DNA of 64,000 bases from Pseudorhizobium xiangyangii (GCF_020531965.1 NZ_JAJAWH010000014.1:62001-126000), one strand, 5' to 3'; shown: positions 42,163 through 52,549, counted from the first letter of the stretch. The notes: generated by a model from the sequence alone, not told the origin. A program made the numbers and translations.

Positions 42163-43599
42163 TCAGTTCATCTGGGTGACGAAGCGAGTTTCCAGATAGG
42201 CTTCGACCGCTTCCGAGCCGCCTTCCGTGCCGTAGCCGGAATCCTTGATGCCGCCGAACGGCACTTCCGGAATGGCCAGGCCGTTGTGATTGATCGTGAG
42301 CATGCCGGCCTCCATGTGGCGGCTGAGCGCATGCGCGGTCTTCACCGAGCCGGTAAACGCGTAGGATGCGAGACCGAAGGGCAGGCGGTTTGCTTCTTCC
42401 AGTGCATCTTCAAGGCTGGAGAAGCGATTGACGATCGCCAGCGGACCGAAGGGCTCGTCGTTCATCATCTTGGCCGAGGTGGGAACGTCGGCCAGTACCG
42501 TCGGCTCGAAGAAGTACCCCTTGTTGCCGATGCGCTTGCCGCCGGTCTTCAGCGTGGCGCCGTGGCTGACCGCGTCGTGGATCATGTCTTCCATGGCCGG
42601 GATGCGGCGGTCGTTGGCAAGCGGGCCCATTCCGATGCCGTCCTCCAGTCCGTTGCCGACCTTGAGAGCTTCTGCGGCCTTCACGAAGCCTTCGAGGAAC
42701 TTGTCGGCAATGCCTTCCTGAACGAGGAAGCGCGTCGGCGCGACACAGACCTGGCCGGCATTGCGGAACTTGGAGCCCGCGGTAACCTCGATCGCCTTTT
42801 CCAGATCGGCGTCGTCGAAGATGATCGCCGGCGCGTGGCCGCCCAGTTCCATCGTGGCGCGCTTCATGTGCTTGCCGGCCAGTGCCGCGAGATGCTTGCC
42901 GACCGGGGTCGAGCCGGTGAACGAGATCTTGCGGATGATGGGGTGCGAGATGAGGTATTCGGAGATTTCAGCGGGGATGCCATAGACGAGATTGACCACG
43001 CCTGCGGGCACGCCCGCATCGGCGAAGGCACGGATCAGTTCGGCTGGCGAAGCCGGGGTTTCTTCCGGTGCCTTGACGATGATCGAGCAACCGGTGGAAA
43101 CCGCAGCGGAGAGCTTGCGGACGATCTGGTTGATCGGGAAGTTCCACGGTGTGAAGGCGGCAACGGGGCCGACCGGCAACTTGATGGCCATCTGCGACAC
43201 GCCGCTGAAGCGCGATGGGATGACCTGGCCATAGGTACGGCGTGCTTCTTCGGCGAACCAGTCGATCGTGTCGGCCGCACCCATGATTTCCATCTTGGAT
43301 TGCCCCAGCGGCTTACCCTGTTCGCGGGTCATCACGTAGGCGATCGCATCGACTCGCGAGCGCAGGATGTCGGCGGCCTTGCGCATCATCTTGGAGCGAT
43401 CGAAAGCAGACGTCTCGCGCCAGATCTTGAAGCCCTTGTCAGCAGCCTCCAGCGCCAGATCGAGATCTGCCTTGCGGGCATGCGCTATCTTGCCGATTAC
43501 CTCTTCCGTCGCCGGGTCGATGACCGGCAGCGTCTCGCCGCCAATGGCATCGCGCCACGTGCCGTTGATGAAAAGCTGAACGTCGGGATAGCTGTGCAT
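42163..43599 (-). CDS. gabD: NAD(P)-dependent succinate semialdehyde dehydrogenase-type aldehyde dehydrogenase
   Basis: A 478-residue aldehyde dehydrogenase, most like succinate semialdehyde dehydrogenases that finish GABA breakdown. Visible motifs are [20 protein letters not shown] (coenzyme Asn), [31 protein letters not shown] with the general base Glu, and [14 protein letters not shown] with the catalytic Cys. NEPFGPLA-type [11 protein letters not shown] and [16 protein letters not shown] complete the fold. ATG 43599 is chosen because AAGG lies eight bases upstream. ATG 43614 has none. Related semialdehydes are possible substrates. No other GABA genes are adjacent. The sequence 43615-43826 shows no clear feature. 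Confidence 0.88.
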   Translation of the reverse strand: MHSYPDVQLFINGTWRDAIGGETLPVIDPATEEVIGKIAHARKADLDLALEAADKGFKIWRETSAFDRSKMMRKAADILRSRVDAIAYVMTREQGKPLGQSKMEIMGAADTIDWFAEEARRTYGQVIPSRFSGVSQMAIKLPVGPVAAFTPWNFPINQIVRKLSAAVSTGCSIIVKAPEETPASPAELIRAFADAGVPAGVVNLVYGIPAEISEYLISHPIIRKISFTGSTPVGKHLAALAGKHMKRATMELGGHAPAIIFDDADLEKAIEVTAGSKFRNAGQVCVAPTRFLVQEGIADKFLEGFVKAAEALKVGNGLEDGIGMGPLANDRRIPAMEDMIHDAVSHGATLKTGGKRIGNKGYFFEPTVLADVPTSAKMMNDEPFGPLAIVNRFSSLEDALEEANRLPFGLASYAFTGSVKTAHALSRHMEAGMLTINHNGLAIPEVPFGGIKDSGYGTEGGSEAVEAYLETRFVTQMN

Positions 43600-43826
43600 G
43601 GAATGGACCTTCATTGCGAGTGGGCGTCATATCTGGTTGGCGCCTGGACGGGCGGCTGCAACGTCGGTGCTTGGGAGAACGCTGCCGCTGCTGCCGGGAA
43701 CATAGGGACTAATTTTGACCGCCGTTTGAAGCGGGAGGAGCGAGATGCCTCGCATGTCCTATGTAGGACGCCGGCGCCGATGATCCAAGACGCAGTTGTC
43801 AGACAACGCAGAAATTGCTGTGAAGA

Positions 43827-43856
43827 ATGGTCGGCCGCGATAACGCGGCCGACCAT
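43827..43856 (-). terminator. Hairpin terminator after glutaryl-CoA dehydrogenase
   Basis: A perfect 13-bp stem (43827-43839 with 43844-43856), 4-base loop, 19 bases beyond the gcdH stop. TCTTC follows on the minus strand, so the T tract is weak. Confidence 0.6.
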
Positions 43857-43874
43857 AGGCCGACCACGGATTGA

Positions 43875-45062
43875 TCAGAAGAACGCCTGAATGCCGGTTT
43901 GCGCGCGGCCGAGGATGAGAGCATGGACGTCATGCGTACCCTCGTAGGTGTTGACCGTCTCGAGGTTCTGCGAGTGACGCATGACGTGGTACTCGATCTG
44001 GATACCGTTGCCGCCGTGCATGTCACGGGCCTGACGGGCAATATCCAGGGCCTTGCCGCAATTGTTGCGTTTGACGATGGAGATCATCTCGGGAGCCATC
44101 TTGTGCTCGTCCATCAAGCGGCCGACGCGGAGCGACGCCTGAAGTCCGAGAGCGATCTCCGTCTGCATGTCTGCGAGCTTCTTCTGGTAGAGCTGCATTC
44201 CTGCAAGCGGCTTACCGAACTGCTTGCGATCGAGGCCGTACTGGCGGGCGCGGAGCCAGCAGTCTTCCGCCGCGCCCATGACGCCCCAGGAAATGCCGTA
44301 GCGGGCGCGGTTGAGGCAGCCGAAAGGTCCTTTAAGACCTGAAACGTTGGGGAGCAGCGCATCCTCGCCGACTTCCACGCCGTCCATGACGATTTCGCCG
44401 GTGATCGAGGCGCGCAACGACAGCTTGCCGCCGATCTTGGGGGCGGACAGGCCCTTCATGCCCTTTTCGAGCACGAAGCCGCGGATCTCGTTGTTATGGG
44501 CTTCGGACTTCGCCCAGACGACGAAGACATCGGCGATCGGGGAGTTGGAGATCCACATCTTGGCGCCGCGCAGGCGGTAGCCGCCCTCGATCTTCTCCGC
44601 GCGCGTCTTCATGCCGCCCGGATCGGAACCGGCATCCGGCTCTGTCAGGCCGAAACAGCCGATCAGTTCGCCGGAAACGAGACCCGGCAGGTACTTGTCC
44701 TTCTGCTCCTCGGAGCCGTAGGCGTAGATCGGGTAGATCACCAGTGACGACTGGACGCTCATCATAGACCGATAGCCGCTATCGATGCGTTCTACTTCGC
44801 GCGCTACGAGGCCGTAGGCGACGTAGCTTGCATCGGCGGCGCCGTATTTTTCCGGCAGCGTTACGCCGAGAAGCCCGGCCTGGCCCATCAGCCGGAACAG
44901 TTCCGGCTCGGACGCCTCGTTCAGATAGGCTTCCTGCACACGTGGCAGCAATTCCGATTTGCTGAAGGCTGCGGCCGAGTCACGGATCATCCGCTCTTCA
45001 TCCGAAAGCTGCTCTTCAAGTAGAAAGGGGTCGTTCCAGGAAAATGCCGCGCGTCCGCTCAC
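43875..45062 (-). CDS. gcdH: Glutaryl-CoA dehydrogenase (acyl-CoA dehydrogenase family)
   Basis: A 395-residue flavin enzyme that oxidises and decarboxylates glutaryl-CoA to crotonyl-CoA in lysine and tryptophan catabolism. The start [27 protein letters not shown] is characteristic of Gcd[21 protein letters not shown] and [16 protein letters not shown] line the flavin site. [21 protein letters not shown] carries the catalytic Glu. GTG 45062 has GGAGG at 45074-45070 and gives the standard family length. The frame to ATG 45131 adds unsupported residues. The LysR gene at 45158 is divergent, as is common for gcdH. Confidence 0.93.
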   Translation of the reverse strand: MSGRAAFSWNDPFLLEEQLSDEERMIRDSAAAFSKSELLPRVQEAYLNEASEPELFRLMGQAGLLGVTLPEKYGAADASYVAYGLVAREVERIDSGYRSMMSVQSSLVIYPIYAYGSEEQKDKYLPGLVSGELIGCFGLTEPDAGSDPGGMKTRAEKIEGGYRLRGAKMWISNSPIADVFVVWAKSEAHNNEIRGFVLEKGMKGLSAPKIGGKLSLRASITGEIVMDGVEVGEDALLPNVSGLKGPFGCLNRARYGISWGVMGAAEDCWLRARQYGLDRKQFGKPLAGMQLYQKKLADMQTEIALGLQASLRVGRLMDEHKMAPEMISIVKRNNCGKALDIARQARDMHGGNGIQIEYHVMRHSQNLETVNTYEGTHDVHALILGRAQTGIQAFF

Positions 45063-45157
45063 AAGTATGCCTCCAGTTTGGAGCTCGATTATCGATGACG
45101 TCTTGTCTATCGGCAAGGCGCGTTTACTCATTAGGGCATGATTGATAGTAATAGACC

Positions 45158-46078
45158 ATGAGCACTCTGAGCCGCCGTCTCCTGCCGTCTACCGCCGCGC
45201 TTGCCGCCTTCGAGTCGGTTGCGCGCCTGCGCAGTTTTTCCGTGGCGGCCGAAGAGCTCGCACTTACGCAAGGGGCCATAAGTCGGCAGGTTTCGGGCCT
45301 GGAGGAGCTTCTGGGCGTTCTGCTTTTTGAAAGGACGAGCCGTGGCGTCATACTGACGTCGGTAGGCGCGGATTATGCGAAATCAGTCGGAGCGGCGCTG
45401 TCGCAGATCCGATCGGCATCGCTGCAGGCCATGACCAAACGGCATAGCGATACGCTCAATCTTGCCATCCTGCCAACCTTTGGCACGCGTTGGCTGATGC
45501 CGCGCATTCCGAGTTTCGTGGCTCGGCACCCGGAGATCACGCTGAACTTCGCCACACGCATCGGCGTCTTCGATTTCGACCGCGACGGCATCGACATTGC
45601 CATCCACATCGGCCAGCCGGACTGGCCGGGAGCCGACTGCACCTTTCTGATGGAGGAGATGGTGGCGCCGGTCTGCAGTCAGGCCTTTCTCGATAGCCAT
45701 CCGGTCAAGGAGCCACGGGACATTCTGGCATTGCCGCTCTTGCACATGGCATCCCGACCGGGAGCGTGGAGCCACTGGTTCCAGAGCCTCGGGCTGTCGG
45801 GTGCCACATCGCAGGGAATGCGGTTCGAGCAGTTTTCCAATGTCGCGCAGGCCTGTGCGGCCGGGCTCGGCGTGGCCTTGATGCCGCTGTTCCTCATCGA
45901 TTCCGAGCTGGCGAGCGGGCAGATCGTGCAGGCCTATCCTCATCAGGTCCGAAGCCCCAGCGCCTACTATGCCGTGGCGCCGTTGACCAAGACCGATTTC
46001 CGGCCGGTCGTGGCATTCCGCTCTTGGTTGCTGGAGGAAGTCGAGCGCTACCGCGGCGGTGAAGTGATGGCTTGGTAG
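45158..46078 (+). CDS. LysR-family regulator (GcvA-like), divergent from gcdH
   Basis: A 306-residue LysR protein of the GcvA type. The HTH reads [54 protein letters not shown] and [19 protein letters not shown] are typical of the branch that senses glycine or other metabolites. It starts 95 bases from the gcdH start on the other strand, so it probably regulates glutaryl-CoA degradation, a common arrangement in proteobacteria. Regulation of the dipeptidase gene 148 bases downstream is also possible. Confidence 0.92.
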   Translation: MSTLSRRLLPSTAALAAFESVARLRSFSVAAEELALTQGAISRQVSGLEELLGVLLFERTSRGVILTSVGADYAKSVGAALSQIRSASLQAMTKRHSDTLNLAILPTFGTRWLMPRIPSFVARHPEITLNFATRIGVFDFDRDGIDIAIHIGQPDWPGADCTFLMEEMVAPVCSQAFLDSHPVKEPRDILALPLLHMASRPGAWSHWFQSLGLSGATSQGMRFEQFSNVAQACAAGLGVALMPLFLIDSELASGQIVQAYPHQVRSPSAYYAVAPLTKTDFRPVVAFRSWLLEEVERYRGGEVMAW

Positions 46079-46225
46079 GACAGCATGTGCGTCGTTATGA
46101 CGTAGCAGGCCCGTTGGAGGGCGATGCGGAAAATGCGCATTCCTCCCTTGCGGTCGAGGGCGAGGCCGCTAGGATTATCGCCACAAATCACTTCAAGCGG
46201 TTTTCTCCACAATCAGGATATGCGA

Positions 46226-47275
46226 ATGGAATTGGTGTTCGACGGCCATAATGATGTGCTTTTGCGGCTTTGGCGGACGATGAAATCCGGCGGCGATCCG
46301 GTCGCTGAGTTCATGGACGGCATCTCCGAAGGTCACATCGATGCGCCCCGTGCGAAGAAGGGCGGGCTCGCGGGCGGGTTCTGCGCCATCTACATTCCTT
46401 CGGGTGATCTTATCCTCAAGGAGCCGGACGCAAACGGTCACTACGAGACGCCGCTTTCGGCGCCTCTGGCCCTCGAACCGTCGCTTGAGATTGCGCTTGA
46501 GAAAGCAGCGATAGCACTGCGCCTCGATCGGGCGGGAGCCTGGCGTCTATGCCGCTCCACGGCAGATATCCGCAAGTCGATGGAGGATGGCATCTTCGCG
46601 AGCGTCCTGCACATCGAAGGCTGCGAGGCGCTCGATCCCGACCTCGAAAACCTCGAGGTTTTCTACGCGGCAGGTCTGCGTTCGCTCGGGCCCGTGTGGA
46701 GCCGGCACAATATTTTCGGCCATGGCGTGCCGTTTGCCTATCCCATGTCTCCCGACACAGCGCCGGGTCTTACCGACCTTGGCTTCGAACTGATCAAGGC
46801 GTGCAACAGAATGGGCATCCTCGTCGACCTTGCTCACATCACCGAGCAGGGTTTTTGGGACGTGGCGAAGACGACGGACCAGCCGCTCGTTGCCAGCCAT
46901 TCGAATGCGCATGCGCTTACCTCGGTGGCGCGCAACCTGACGGACAGGCAATTTGACGCGATCAAGGAGAGCGGCGGGCTGGTCGGCCTCAACTATGCCG
47001 TGACCATGTTGCGCCCCGACGGCAGGGACAATGCGGCAACGCCGCTGTCCGACATGGTCCGCCACATCGACCATATGGTGGAGCGCATGGGCATCGATCA
47101 TGTGGCGCTCGGATCGGACTTCGACGGAGCCACGATTCCAGAGGGAATCAAGGACGCCGCCGGCAATCAAAATCTGGTTGCGGCCCTCAGGGACGCGGGA
47201 TACGCTGACGAGGAACTGGGGAAGATTTGCCGGGAGAACTGGCTCAGGATCCTGGCGTCTGCCTTGCGCGAATAG
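46226..47275 (+). CDS. Membrane dipeptidase (renal dipeptidase, peptidase family M19)
   Basis: A 349-residue dinuclear zinc dipeptidase. It has the metal motif DGHNDVLL (H-x-D) at the N-terminus, the bridging Glu in LHIEGCEAL, DLAHITEQGF, ASHSNAHAL and GSDFDGATIP, in the family order. No signal peptide is visible, so it is probably cytoplasmic. ATG 46226 has AGGA seven bases upstream. ATG 46220 is too close to it. It lies 44 bases before a peptide-binding protein gene and is probably cotranscribed, so it could cleave dipeptides (including D-residue dipeptides, which this family accepts) imported by the adjacent transporter. Confidence 0.92.
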   Translation: MELVFDGHNDVLLRLWRTMKSGGDPVAEFMDGISEGHIDAPRAKKGGLAGGFCAIYIPSGDLILKEPDANGHYETPLSAPLALEPSLEIALEKAAIALRLDRAGAWRLCRSTADIRKSMEDGIFASVLHIEGCEALDPDLENLEVFYAAGLRSLGPVWSRHNIFGHGVPFAYPMSPDTAPGLTDLGFELIKACNRMGILVDLAHITEQGFWDVAKTTDQPLVASHSNAHALTSVARNLTDRQFDAIKESGGLVGLNYAVTMLRPDGRDNAATPLSDMVRHIDHMVERMGIDHVALGSDFDGATIPEGIKDAAGNQNLVAALRDAGYADEELGKICRENWLRILASALRE

Positions 47276-47319
47276 CCGCTGGGCAGCTAAAAACAGCTCA
47301 TCAACAGGGGAACAAAAAC

Positions 47320-48960
47320 ATGATCGACTTGCTGAATAAACGCGTGCGTCTGCTGGCTTCCAGCGCTGCCGTGGCGCTGCTGCTGGCGGGAGCTCCGCAG
47401 GCGTTTGCTGCAACGCCCGCGGATACGCTCGTTCTGGGCTTTGCATTTGACGACATCATTTCGCTTGATCCGGCGGAAGCGTTCGAGCTCTCGACTGCGG
47501 AGGTCACTGCCAACACCTATAACCTGCTCGTACGCCTCGATCAGGCCGATACGTCGAAGGTCAAGGGTGAACTGGCCGACAGCTGGACTGTTTCCGACGA
47601 TGGCCTGACCTACACGTTCAAGCTGAAGTCCGGCCTGAAATTCGCGTCCGGCAATCCGATCACCGCCGACGATGTTGCGTTCTCGTTCGAACGTGCGATC
47701 AAGCTGGACAAGTCTCCGGCCTTCCTTCTCACTCAGTTCGGCCTGTCGGGCGACAACGTGACGGAAAAGGCGAAGGCGGCCGACGAGAGCACGTTCGTGC
47801 TGACGGTCGACAAGCCCTATGCGCCGACCTTCGTGCTCAACGTGCTGACGTCCACCGTGGCGTCCGTCGTGGACAAGAAGCTGGTAACGGAGAATGCGAA
47901 ACCCGTCACGCCGAACGACGACTACAAGTACGACACCGACTTCGGCAACGAATTCCTGAAGACCGGCTATGCCGGCTCCGGCCCATTCAAGACCCGCGAA
48001 TGGCGCGCCAACGAAGTGGTGGTGCTGGAACGCAATGACAATTACTTCGGCGAGAAGCCCACGCTTGCCCGCGTCATCTATCGCCATATGAAGGAAAGCG
48101 CCGGACAGCGCCTGGCGCTGGAAAACGGCGATATCGACGTGGCCCGCAATCTCGAGCCAGGCGACATCGAGGCGATCTCCGGCAAGGAGGGGATGGCGAC
48201 GACGTCCGCGCCGAAGGGCACGATCTACTATTACAGCCTTAACCAGAAGAACGAGACGCTTGCGAAGCCGGAAGTCATCGAGGCGTTCAAATACCTCATC
48301 GACTATGACGCGATCGGTGAGACCTTGATCAAGGGCATCGGCACGATCCGCCAGACCTTCCTGCCCGCCGGCCAGCTCGGCGCACTCGATGACAAGCCCT
48401 ACACCCTGAACGTTGAAAAGGCGAAGGAACTGCTGGCCAAGGCCGGCGTCCCTGAGGGCTTCACGGTGACGATGGACGTCCGCAACACCCAGCCGGTCAC
48501 CGGCATCGCCGAGAACGTCCAGCAGACGCTGGCGCAGGCCGGCATCAAGCTCGAGATCATTCCGGGCGACGGCAAGCAGACGCTTACCAAGTATCGTGCC
48601 CGCACACACGACATCTATATCGGCCAGTGGGGCTCGGACTACTTCGATCCGAATTCGAATGCGGAAACGTTCACGTTCAATTCCGACAATTCCGACGAAG
48701 GCACGAACAAGACGCTCGCATGGCGTAATGCCTGGGATCCGGCAGAACTCAGCAAGAAGACGCAGGCCGCTCTCCTCGAACAGGATAGCGACAAGCGTGC
48801 CGCGATCTACCAGGATCTCCAGAAGGAAGTCCTGGCGAACGGACCCTATGTCATCGTCTTCCAGCAGACCGAAGTGGCAGGGCATTCGGACAAGCTGAAG
48901 AACTACAAGCTTGGTCCGAGCTTCGATACCAACTTCGTCTCTTCGGTCTCGAAGGAATAG
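47320..48960 (+). CDS. Peptide ABC transporter substrate-binding protein (family 5)
   Basis: A 546-residue periplasmic binding protein of the DppA/OppA family. A signal peptide ends APQAFAA. LDPAEAFELSTAEVTANTYNLLVRLD, ADSWTVSDDGLTYTFKLKSGLKF and SGPFKTREWRANEVVVLERNDNYF are standard family segments. AGGGG lies nine bases before ATG 47320. The frame extends upstream into the dipeptidase gene and is not used. The gene heads a five-gene transporter, separated from the first permease by a strong hairpin. The substrate may be di- or oligopeptide. The adjacent dipeptidase favours dipeptides. Confidence 0.94.
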   Translation: MIDLLNKRVRLLASSAAVALLLAGAPQAFAATPADTLVLGFAFDDIISLDPAEAFELSTAEVTANTYNLLVRLDQADTSKVKGELADSWTVSDDGLTYTFKLKSGLKFASGNPITADDVAFSFERAIKLDKSPAFLLTQFGLSGDNVTEKAKAADESTFVLTVDKPYAPTFVLNVLTSTVASVVDKKLVTENAKPVTPNDDYKYDTDFGNEFLKTGYAGSGPFKTREWRANEVVVLERNDNYFGEKPTLARVIYRHMKESAGQRLALENGDIDVARNLEPGDIEAISGKEGMATTSAPKGTIYYYSLNQKNETLAKPEVIEAFKYLIDYDAIGETLIKGIGTIRQTFLPAGQLGALDDKPYTLNVEKAKELLAKAGVPEGFTVTMDVRNTQPVTGIAENVQQTLAQAGIKLEIIPGDGKQTLTKYRARTHDIYIGQWGSDYFDPNSNAETFTFNSDNSDEGTNKTLAWRNAWDPAELSKKTQAALLEQDSDKRAAIYQDLQKEVLANGPYVIVFQQTEVAGHSDKLKNYKLGPSFDTNFVSSVSKE

Positions 48961-49001
48961 TTGGTCCGGATCGTTGGCAATTATTGACACGAATGCGAAA
49001 C

Positions 49002-49027
49002 CCTGGCGCGGCAAAAGCCGCGCCAGG
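49002..49027 (+). terminator. Intercistronic hairpin between peptide-binding protein and permease genes
   Basis: A perfect 11-bp G+C stem (49002-49012 with 49017-49027), AAAA loop, 41 bases after the binding protein stop and 10 bases before the permease ATG. There is no T run. Confidence 0.65.
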
Positions 49028-49036
49028 CGTCGCGGC

Positions 49037-50041
49037 ATGGCGATCCTCGGCTTTCTGCTGACGGTCGTCACCACCTTCCTCGGCCTCCTGGCCGTCACCT
49101 TCTTCATCGGCCGCGTCATTCCGATCGATCCGGCGCTTGCTATCGTCGGAGACCGGGCGCCGGCTCACGTCGTCGAGCGCGTCCGCATGGAACTCGGACT
49201 GCATCTGCCGCTCTGGCAGCAGTTCTGGATCTACCTGAAACAGGCGCTGAGCGGGGATTTCGGCACGTCGGTTCTGACGACCAACCCCGTACTGGCCGAC
49301 ATAAAGCGGGTGTTTCCCGCCACCATCGAGCTTGCTACCGTCGGAACGATCATCGGCGCCGTCTTCGGCGTGCCGCTCGGTGTGCTGGCTGCGGTCAAGC
49401 GCGGAAGCCTGATCGACCAGATTGTCCGGGTGATCGGGCTGATAGGCTATTCCGTGCCGATCTTCTGGCTCGGATTGCTGTCGCTGCTGCTCTTCTACGC
49501 GAAGCTCCGCTGGGTCGCCTATCCCGGCCGCGTCGACATCATCTACGAATACAGCTTCACGCCCGTCACCGGCTTCTTTATTCTCGATGCGGTCATGCAG
49601 CGCCAGTGGGACGTGGTATGGGACCTGTTCCGCCACATCATCCTGCCGGGGTCGCTGCTCGGCTACTTCTCGCTCGCCTACATCAGTCGCATGACACGCT
49701 CGTTCATGCTGAACGAGCTTAGCCAGGAATACGTTGTGGCAGCACGGGCCAAGGGGCTGTCGGAAGCGCGCATCATCTGGTTCCACGCGCTTCGCAACGC
49801 TGCCGTGCCATTGGTTACGGTGATTGCGCTCTCCTATGCCGGCCTTCTCGAAGGCTCCGTGCTGACCGAAACCATTTTTGCCTGGCCCGGGCTTGGCCTC
49901 TACATCACCAATTCGCTCCAGAACGCCGACATGAATGCCGTGCTCGGCGGAACGGTGGTGATCGGCTCCGTCTTCATCGGCATCAACCTCCTGTCCGACC
50001 TCCTTTACCGGACGCTTGACCCAAGGACCCGGAGCCGATGA
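49037..50041 (+). CDS. Peptide ABC transporter permease (DppB/OppB type)
   Basis: A 334-residue permease with six helices. The start MAILGFLLTVVTTFLGLLAVTFFIGRVIPIDPA fits the family, as does the coupling loop YVVAARAKGLSEARIIWFHALRNAAVPLVTV. FAWPGLGLYITNSLQNADMNAVLGG is near the end. The frame extends upstream to 48911, but the hairpin at 49002-49027 and the helix position place the start at ATG 49037. The long periplasmic loop (FYAKLRWVAYPGRVDIIYEYSFTP) is larger than usual. The gene overlaps the next by four bases. Confidence 0.92.
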   Translation: MAILGFLLTVVTTFLGLLAVTFFIGRVIPIDPALAIVGDRAPAHVVERVRMELGLHLPLWQQFWIYLKQALSGDFGTSVLTTNPVLADIKRVFPATIELATVGTIIGAVFGVPLGVLAAVKRGSLIDQIVRVIGLIGYSVPIFWLGLLSLLLFYAKLRWVAYPGRVDIIYEYSFTPVTGFFILDAVMQRQWDVVWDLFRHIILPGSLLGYFSLAYISRMTRSFMLNELSQEYVVAARAKGLSEARIIWFHALRNAAVPLVTVIALSYAGLLEGSVLTETIFAWPGLGLYITNSLQNADMNAVLGGTVVIGSVFIGINLLSDLLYRTLDPRTRSR

Positions 50042-50970
50042 GCGTCGTGGAACAACATCTCAAACCCTACAGCCGGGAATGGCTGCTGTCCGACCGTCCG
50101 ACGTCTCGAAAGCAAGCGCGCATCGGCCGAGCCTATGTGATCTGGCAGCGGTTTGCAGAGAACCGGCTGGCACTCTTCGGCCTGATGATCATCATCGGAC
50201 TTCTGTTCGTTGCGGCCTTTGCCGACGTGCTGGCGCCGCACAATCCCTTGCAGGGCGATCTGCGCTATGCGCGCCTCCTGCCGCCGGGGTCGGATGGCTA
50301 TCTGCTCGGCACCGACGACCAAGGGCGCGACATTCTCTCGCGTCTCATCCATGGCTCCCGGCTGACGTTGCTGGTCGTCGTGCTCGTGGCGGTGATCGCC
50401 GCCCCTGTCGGGCTGATCGTCGGCACCGTTTCCGGTTATGCCGGTGGGTGGGTGGATGCGGTCCTGATGCGCATCACCGACATCTTCCTCGCCTTTCCGA
50501 AGCTAGTTCTCGCTCTTGCCCTGGTCGCGGCACTCGGGCCGGGCATCGAGAATGCCATCCTGGCGATTGCCATCACCTCGTGGCCACCCTATGCGCGCAT
50601 CGCCCGTGCCGAGACGATGACCTTCCGGAACTCGGAGTTCATATCCGCGGTCCAGTTGATGGGTGCATCGCCTTTCCGCATCGTGTTGCGTCACGTCATG
50701 CCGCTCTGCCTTTCGTCGCTGATCGTACGCGTGACGCTCGACATGGCAGGCATCATCCTGACGGCTGCTGGCCTCGGTTTCCTCGGTCTCGGTGCCCAGC
50801 CGCCGCTGCCGGAATGGGGCGCAATGATTGCCTCGGGCCGCCGGTTCATCCTCGATCAGTGGTGGGTTGCGGCCATGCCCGGCGCTGCCATCCTCATCGT
50901 CAGCCTCGGGTTCAATCTCCTGGGGGATGGCCTGCGTGACGCACTCGATCCGAAGGAGGCGGGCCAATGA
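50038..50970 (+). CDS. Peptide ABC transporter permease (DppC/OppC type)
   Basis: A 310-residue second permease. It has an N-terminal cytoplasmic stretch of about 40 residues, then six helices. LGTDDQGRDILSRLIHGSRLTL is the DppC signature, and the coupling loop is FISAVQLMGASPFRIVLRHVMPLCLSSLIV. LGFLGLGAQPPLPEWGAMIASGR follows, typical of the C-terminal half. The ATG overlaps the previous stop (ATGA), and its own stop overlaps the ATPase start. It forms the pore with the preceding permease. Confidence 0.95.
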   Translation: MSVVEQHLKPYSREWLLSDRPTSRKQARIGRAYVIWQRFAENRLALFGLMIIIGLLFVAAFADVLAPHNPLQGDLRYARLLPPGSDGYLLGTDDQGRDILSRLIHGSRLTLLVVVLVAVIAAPVGLIVGTVSGYAGGWVDAVLMRITDIFLAFPKLVLALALVAALGPGIENAILAIAITSWPPYARIARAETMTFRNSEFISAVQLMGASPFRIVLRHVMPLCLSSLIVRVTLDMAGIILTAAGLGFLGLGAQPPLPEWGAMIASGRRFILDQWWVAAMPGAAILIVSLGFNLLGDGLRDALDPKEAGQ

Positions 50971-51800
50971 CGCCGCTCCTGACGGTCGACGATCTGCGCG
51001 TCAGCTTTCCCACTCGCACCGGCAAGGTCGAGGCGGTCCGCGGTGTTTCCTTCACACTCGGTCGCGAACGCCTTGCCATCGTCGGCGAATCCGGTTCGGG
51101 AAAGTCCCAGACCGGGCGGGCGATCATGGGGCTGACATCGCCCAGTGCCGAGATCCGAGCCAAGAAGCTTGCCTTCGGAGAAACGGATCTGCTGACGATG
51201 TCTGCCAGGCAGCGTCGTGATTTGCGCGGCAAGCGACTGGCGATGATCCTGCAGGATCCGAAATATTCCCTCAATCCGGTGATGACCATCGGACGCCAGA
51301 TCATCGAAACCTTGAAGACGCATGAGAGTGTCGGCCGCAGCGAGGCGCGGGCGCGGGTGCTTTCCATGCTGGAGGCAGTGCAGATCCGGGATCCCGAGCG
51401 TGTCTTCGATCTCTATCCGCACGAGGTTTCGGGCGGCATGGGGCAGCGCGCGATGATCGCCATGATGCTGATTTGTGGTCCCGAATTGCTGATCGCCGAT
51501 GAGCCGACCTCCGCGCTGGACGTGACTGTGCAGCTCGAAGTTCTGTCGATCCTCGACAAGCTGGTCGCGGATCGTGGCATGGGACTGATCTTCATTTCCC
51601 ACGACCTCCGGCTTGTTTCGACCTTCTGTGATCGCGTTCTCGTCATGTATGCGGGACGCGTGGTCGAGGAACTATCCTCGGCAAACCTGCACGAGGCGCA
51701 GCATCCCTACACGCAGGGTCTGTTGAATTGCCTGCCGCAGATCGGCGCTGATCGCCATCCGCTTCCGGTGCTGGAACGAAAGCCGGAGTGGGCACTATGA
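50967..51800 (+). CDS. Peptide ABC transporter ATPase (DppD/OppD type)
   Basis: A 277-residue ATPase. It has Walker A GESGSGKSQ, signature VSGGMGQRAMIAMMLI, Walker B LLIADEPTSALDVTVQ and switch FISHDLRLVSTF. The C-terminal peptide-transport extension is present in short form (AQHPYTQGLLNCLP). The final Thr of the usual GKST is replaced by GKSQ, as in other OppD relatives. It is translationally coupled to both neighbours (ATGA overlaps at 50967 and 51797). Confidence 0.94.
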   Translation: MTPLLTVDDLRVSFPTRTGKVEAVRGVSFTLGRERLAIVGESGSGKSQTGRAIMGLTSPSAEIRAKKLAFGETDLLTMSARQRRDLRGKRLAMILQDPKYSLNPVMTIGRQIIETLKTHESVGRSEARARVLSMLEAVQIRDPERVFDLYPHEVSGGMGQRAMIAMMLICGPELLIADEPTSALDVTVQLEVLSILDKLVADRGMGLIFISHDLRLVSTFCDRVLVMYAGRVVEELSSANLHEAQHPYTQGLLNCLPQIGADRHPLPVLERKPEWAL

Positions 51801-52549
51801 CGACAACCGCGCTTTCTGTTCGCGACATGCTGGTCGTCTACGAGGACTTTGCGGCATTGAACCGTGTCAGCCTCGATGTTCAGCATCAAGAATCCTTCGG
51901 TATCGTCGGCGAATCCGGGTCGGGCAAGTCCACGCTCCTGCGGGCGATTTCGGGCCTGTCCGCCTTCCAGGAGGGCAGTCTCACGGTCGATAGCCGCAAC
52001 TTCAACGGCCGGAAAAGAGACCGGGAGTTCTACCGCACGGTTCAGATGGTGTTCCAGGATCCGTACGGGTCGCTGCACCCACGCCAGACGGTCGACCGGT
52101 TGCTGCTGGAGCCGCTCGCGATCCACGGCTTCGACAATGTCGATGCCCGCATTGCGCGCGCGCTCGATGAAGTCGGCCTCGGGTCCGGTTTTCGCTTCCG
52201 TTATTCCCATCAGTTGTCCGGTGGGCAGCGGCAGCGCATCGCCATCGCGCGTGCGCTGATCGTCGAGCCGAAAATCCTGCTGCTGGATGAACCGACCTCT
52301 GCGCTCGATGCATCGATCCAGGCGGAAATTCTGAACCTGCTCGAGCAGGCCCGCCGGGACCGGAGCCTTACCTTCGTCATGGTCAGTCATGACCTTGGTG
52401 TCATCAGCCATATGTGCGAGCGGCTGGCGGTGATGAAAAGCGGCGAAATCGTCGAGATCCTGCCCGCCGACGCACTGGAAAAGCGGCAGTTTTCCGCTGA
52501 TTATACCCGCCAGTTGCTGGTTGCCAGCGAGGGCTTCCGTCGAGACTAG
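51797..52549 (+). CDS. Peptide ABC transporter ATPase (DppF/OppF type)
   Basis: A 250-residue second ATPase. It has Walker A GESGSGKST, signature LSGGQRQRIAIARALI, Walker B ILLLDEPTSALDASIQ and switch MVSHDLGVISHM. It is about 70 residues shorter than a typical DppF because the C-terminal oligopeptide extension is cut down to SADYTRQLLVASEGFRRD. The ATP-binding core is complete. It ends the first peptide transporter operon. The second transporter downstream has no ATPases of its own, so DppD-DppF may serve both. Confidence 0.92.
   Translation: MTTTALSVRDMLVVYEDFAALNRVSLDVQHQESFGIVGESGSGKSTLLRAISGLSAFQEGSLTVDSRNFNGRKRDREFYRTVQMVFQDPYGSLHPRQTVDRLLLEPLAIHGFDNVDARIARALDEVGLGSGFRFRYSHQLSGGQRQRIAIARALIVEPKILLLDEPTSALDASIQAEILNLLEQARRDRSLTFVMVSHDLGVISHMCERLAVMKSGEIVEILPADALEKRQFSADYTRQLLVASEGFRRD

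Noticed and set aside
42286-43890. A 534-codon plus-strand frame covering the aldehyde dehydrogenase gene
   Set aside because: Fully antisense to a clear aldehyde dehydrogenase with all motifs. Open frames of this length opposite high-G+C genes are common.
47287-49119. A 610-codon minus-strand frame opposite the peptide-binding protein
   Set aside because: Antisense shadow. Composition is Arg/Asp/Val-rich, with no ribosome site and no family motifs.
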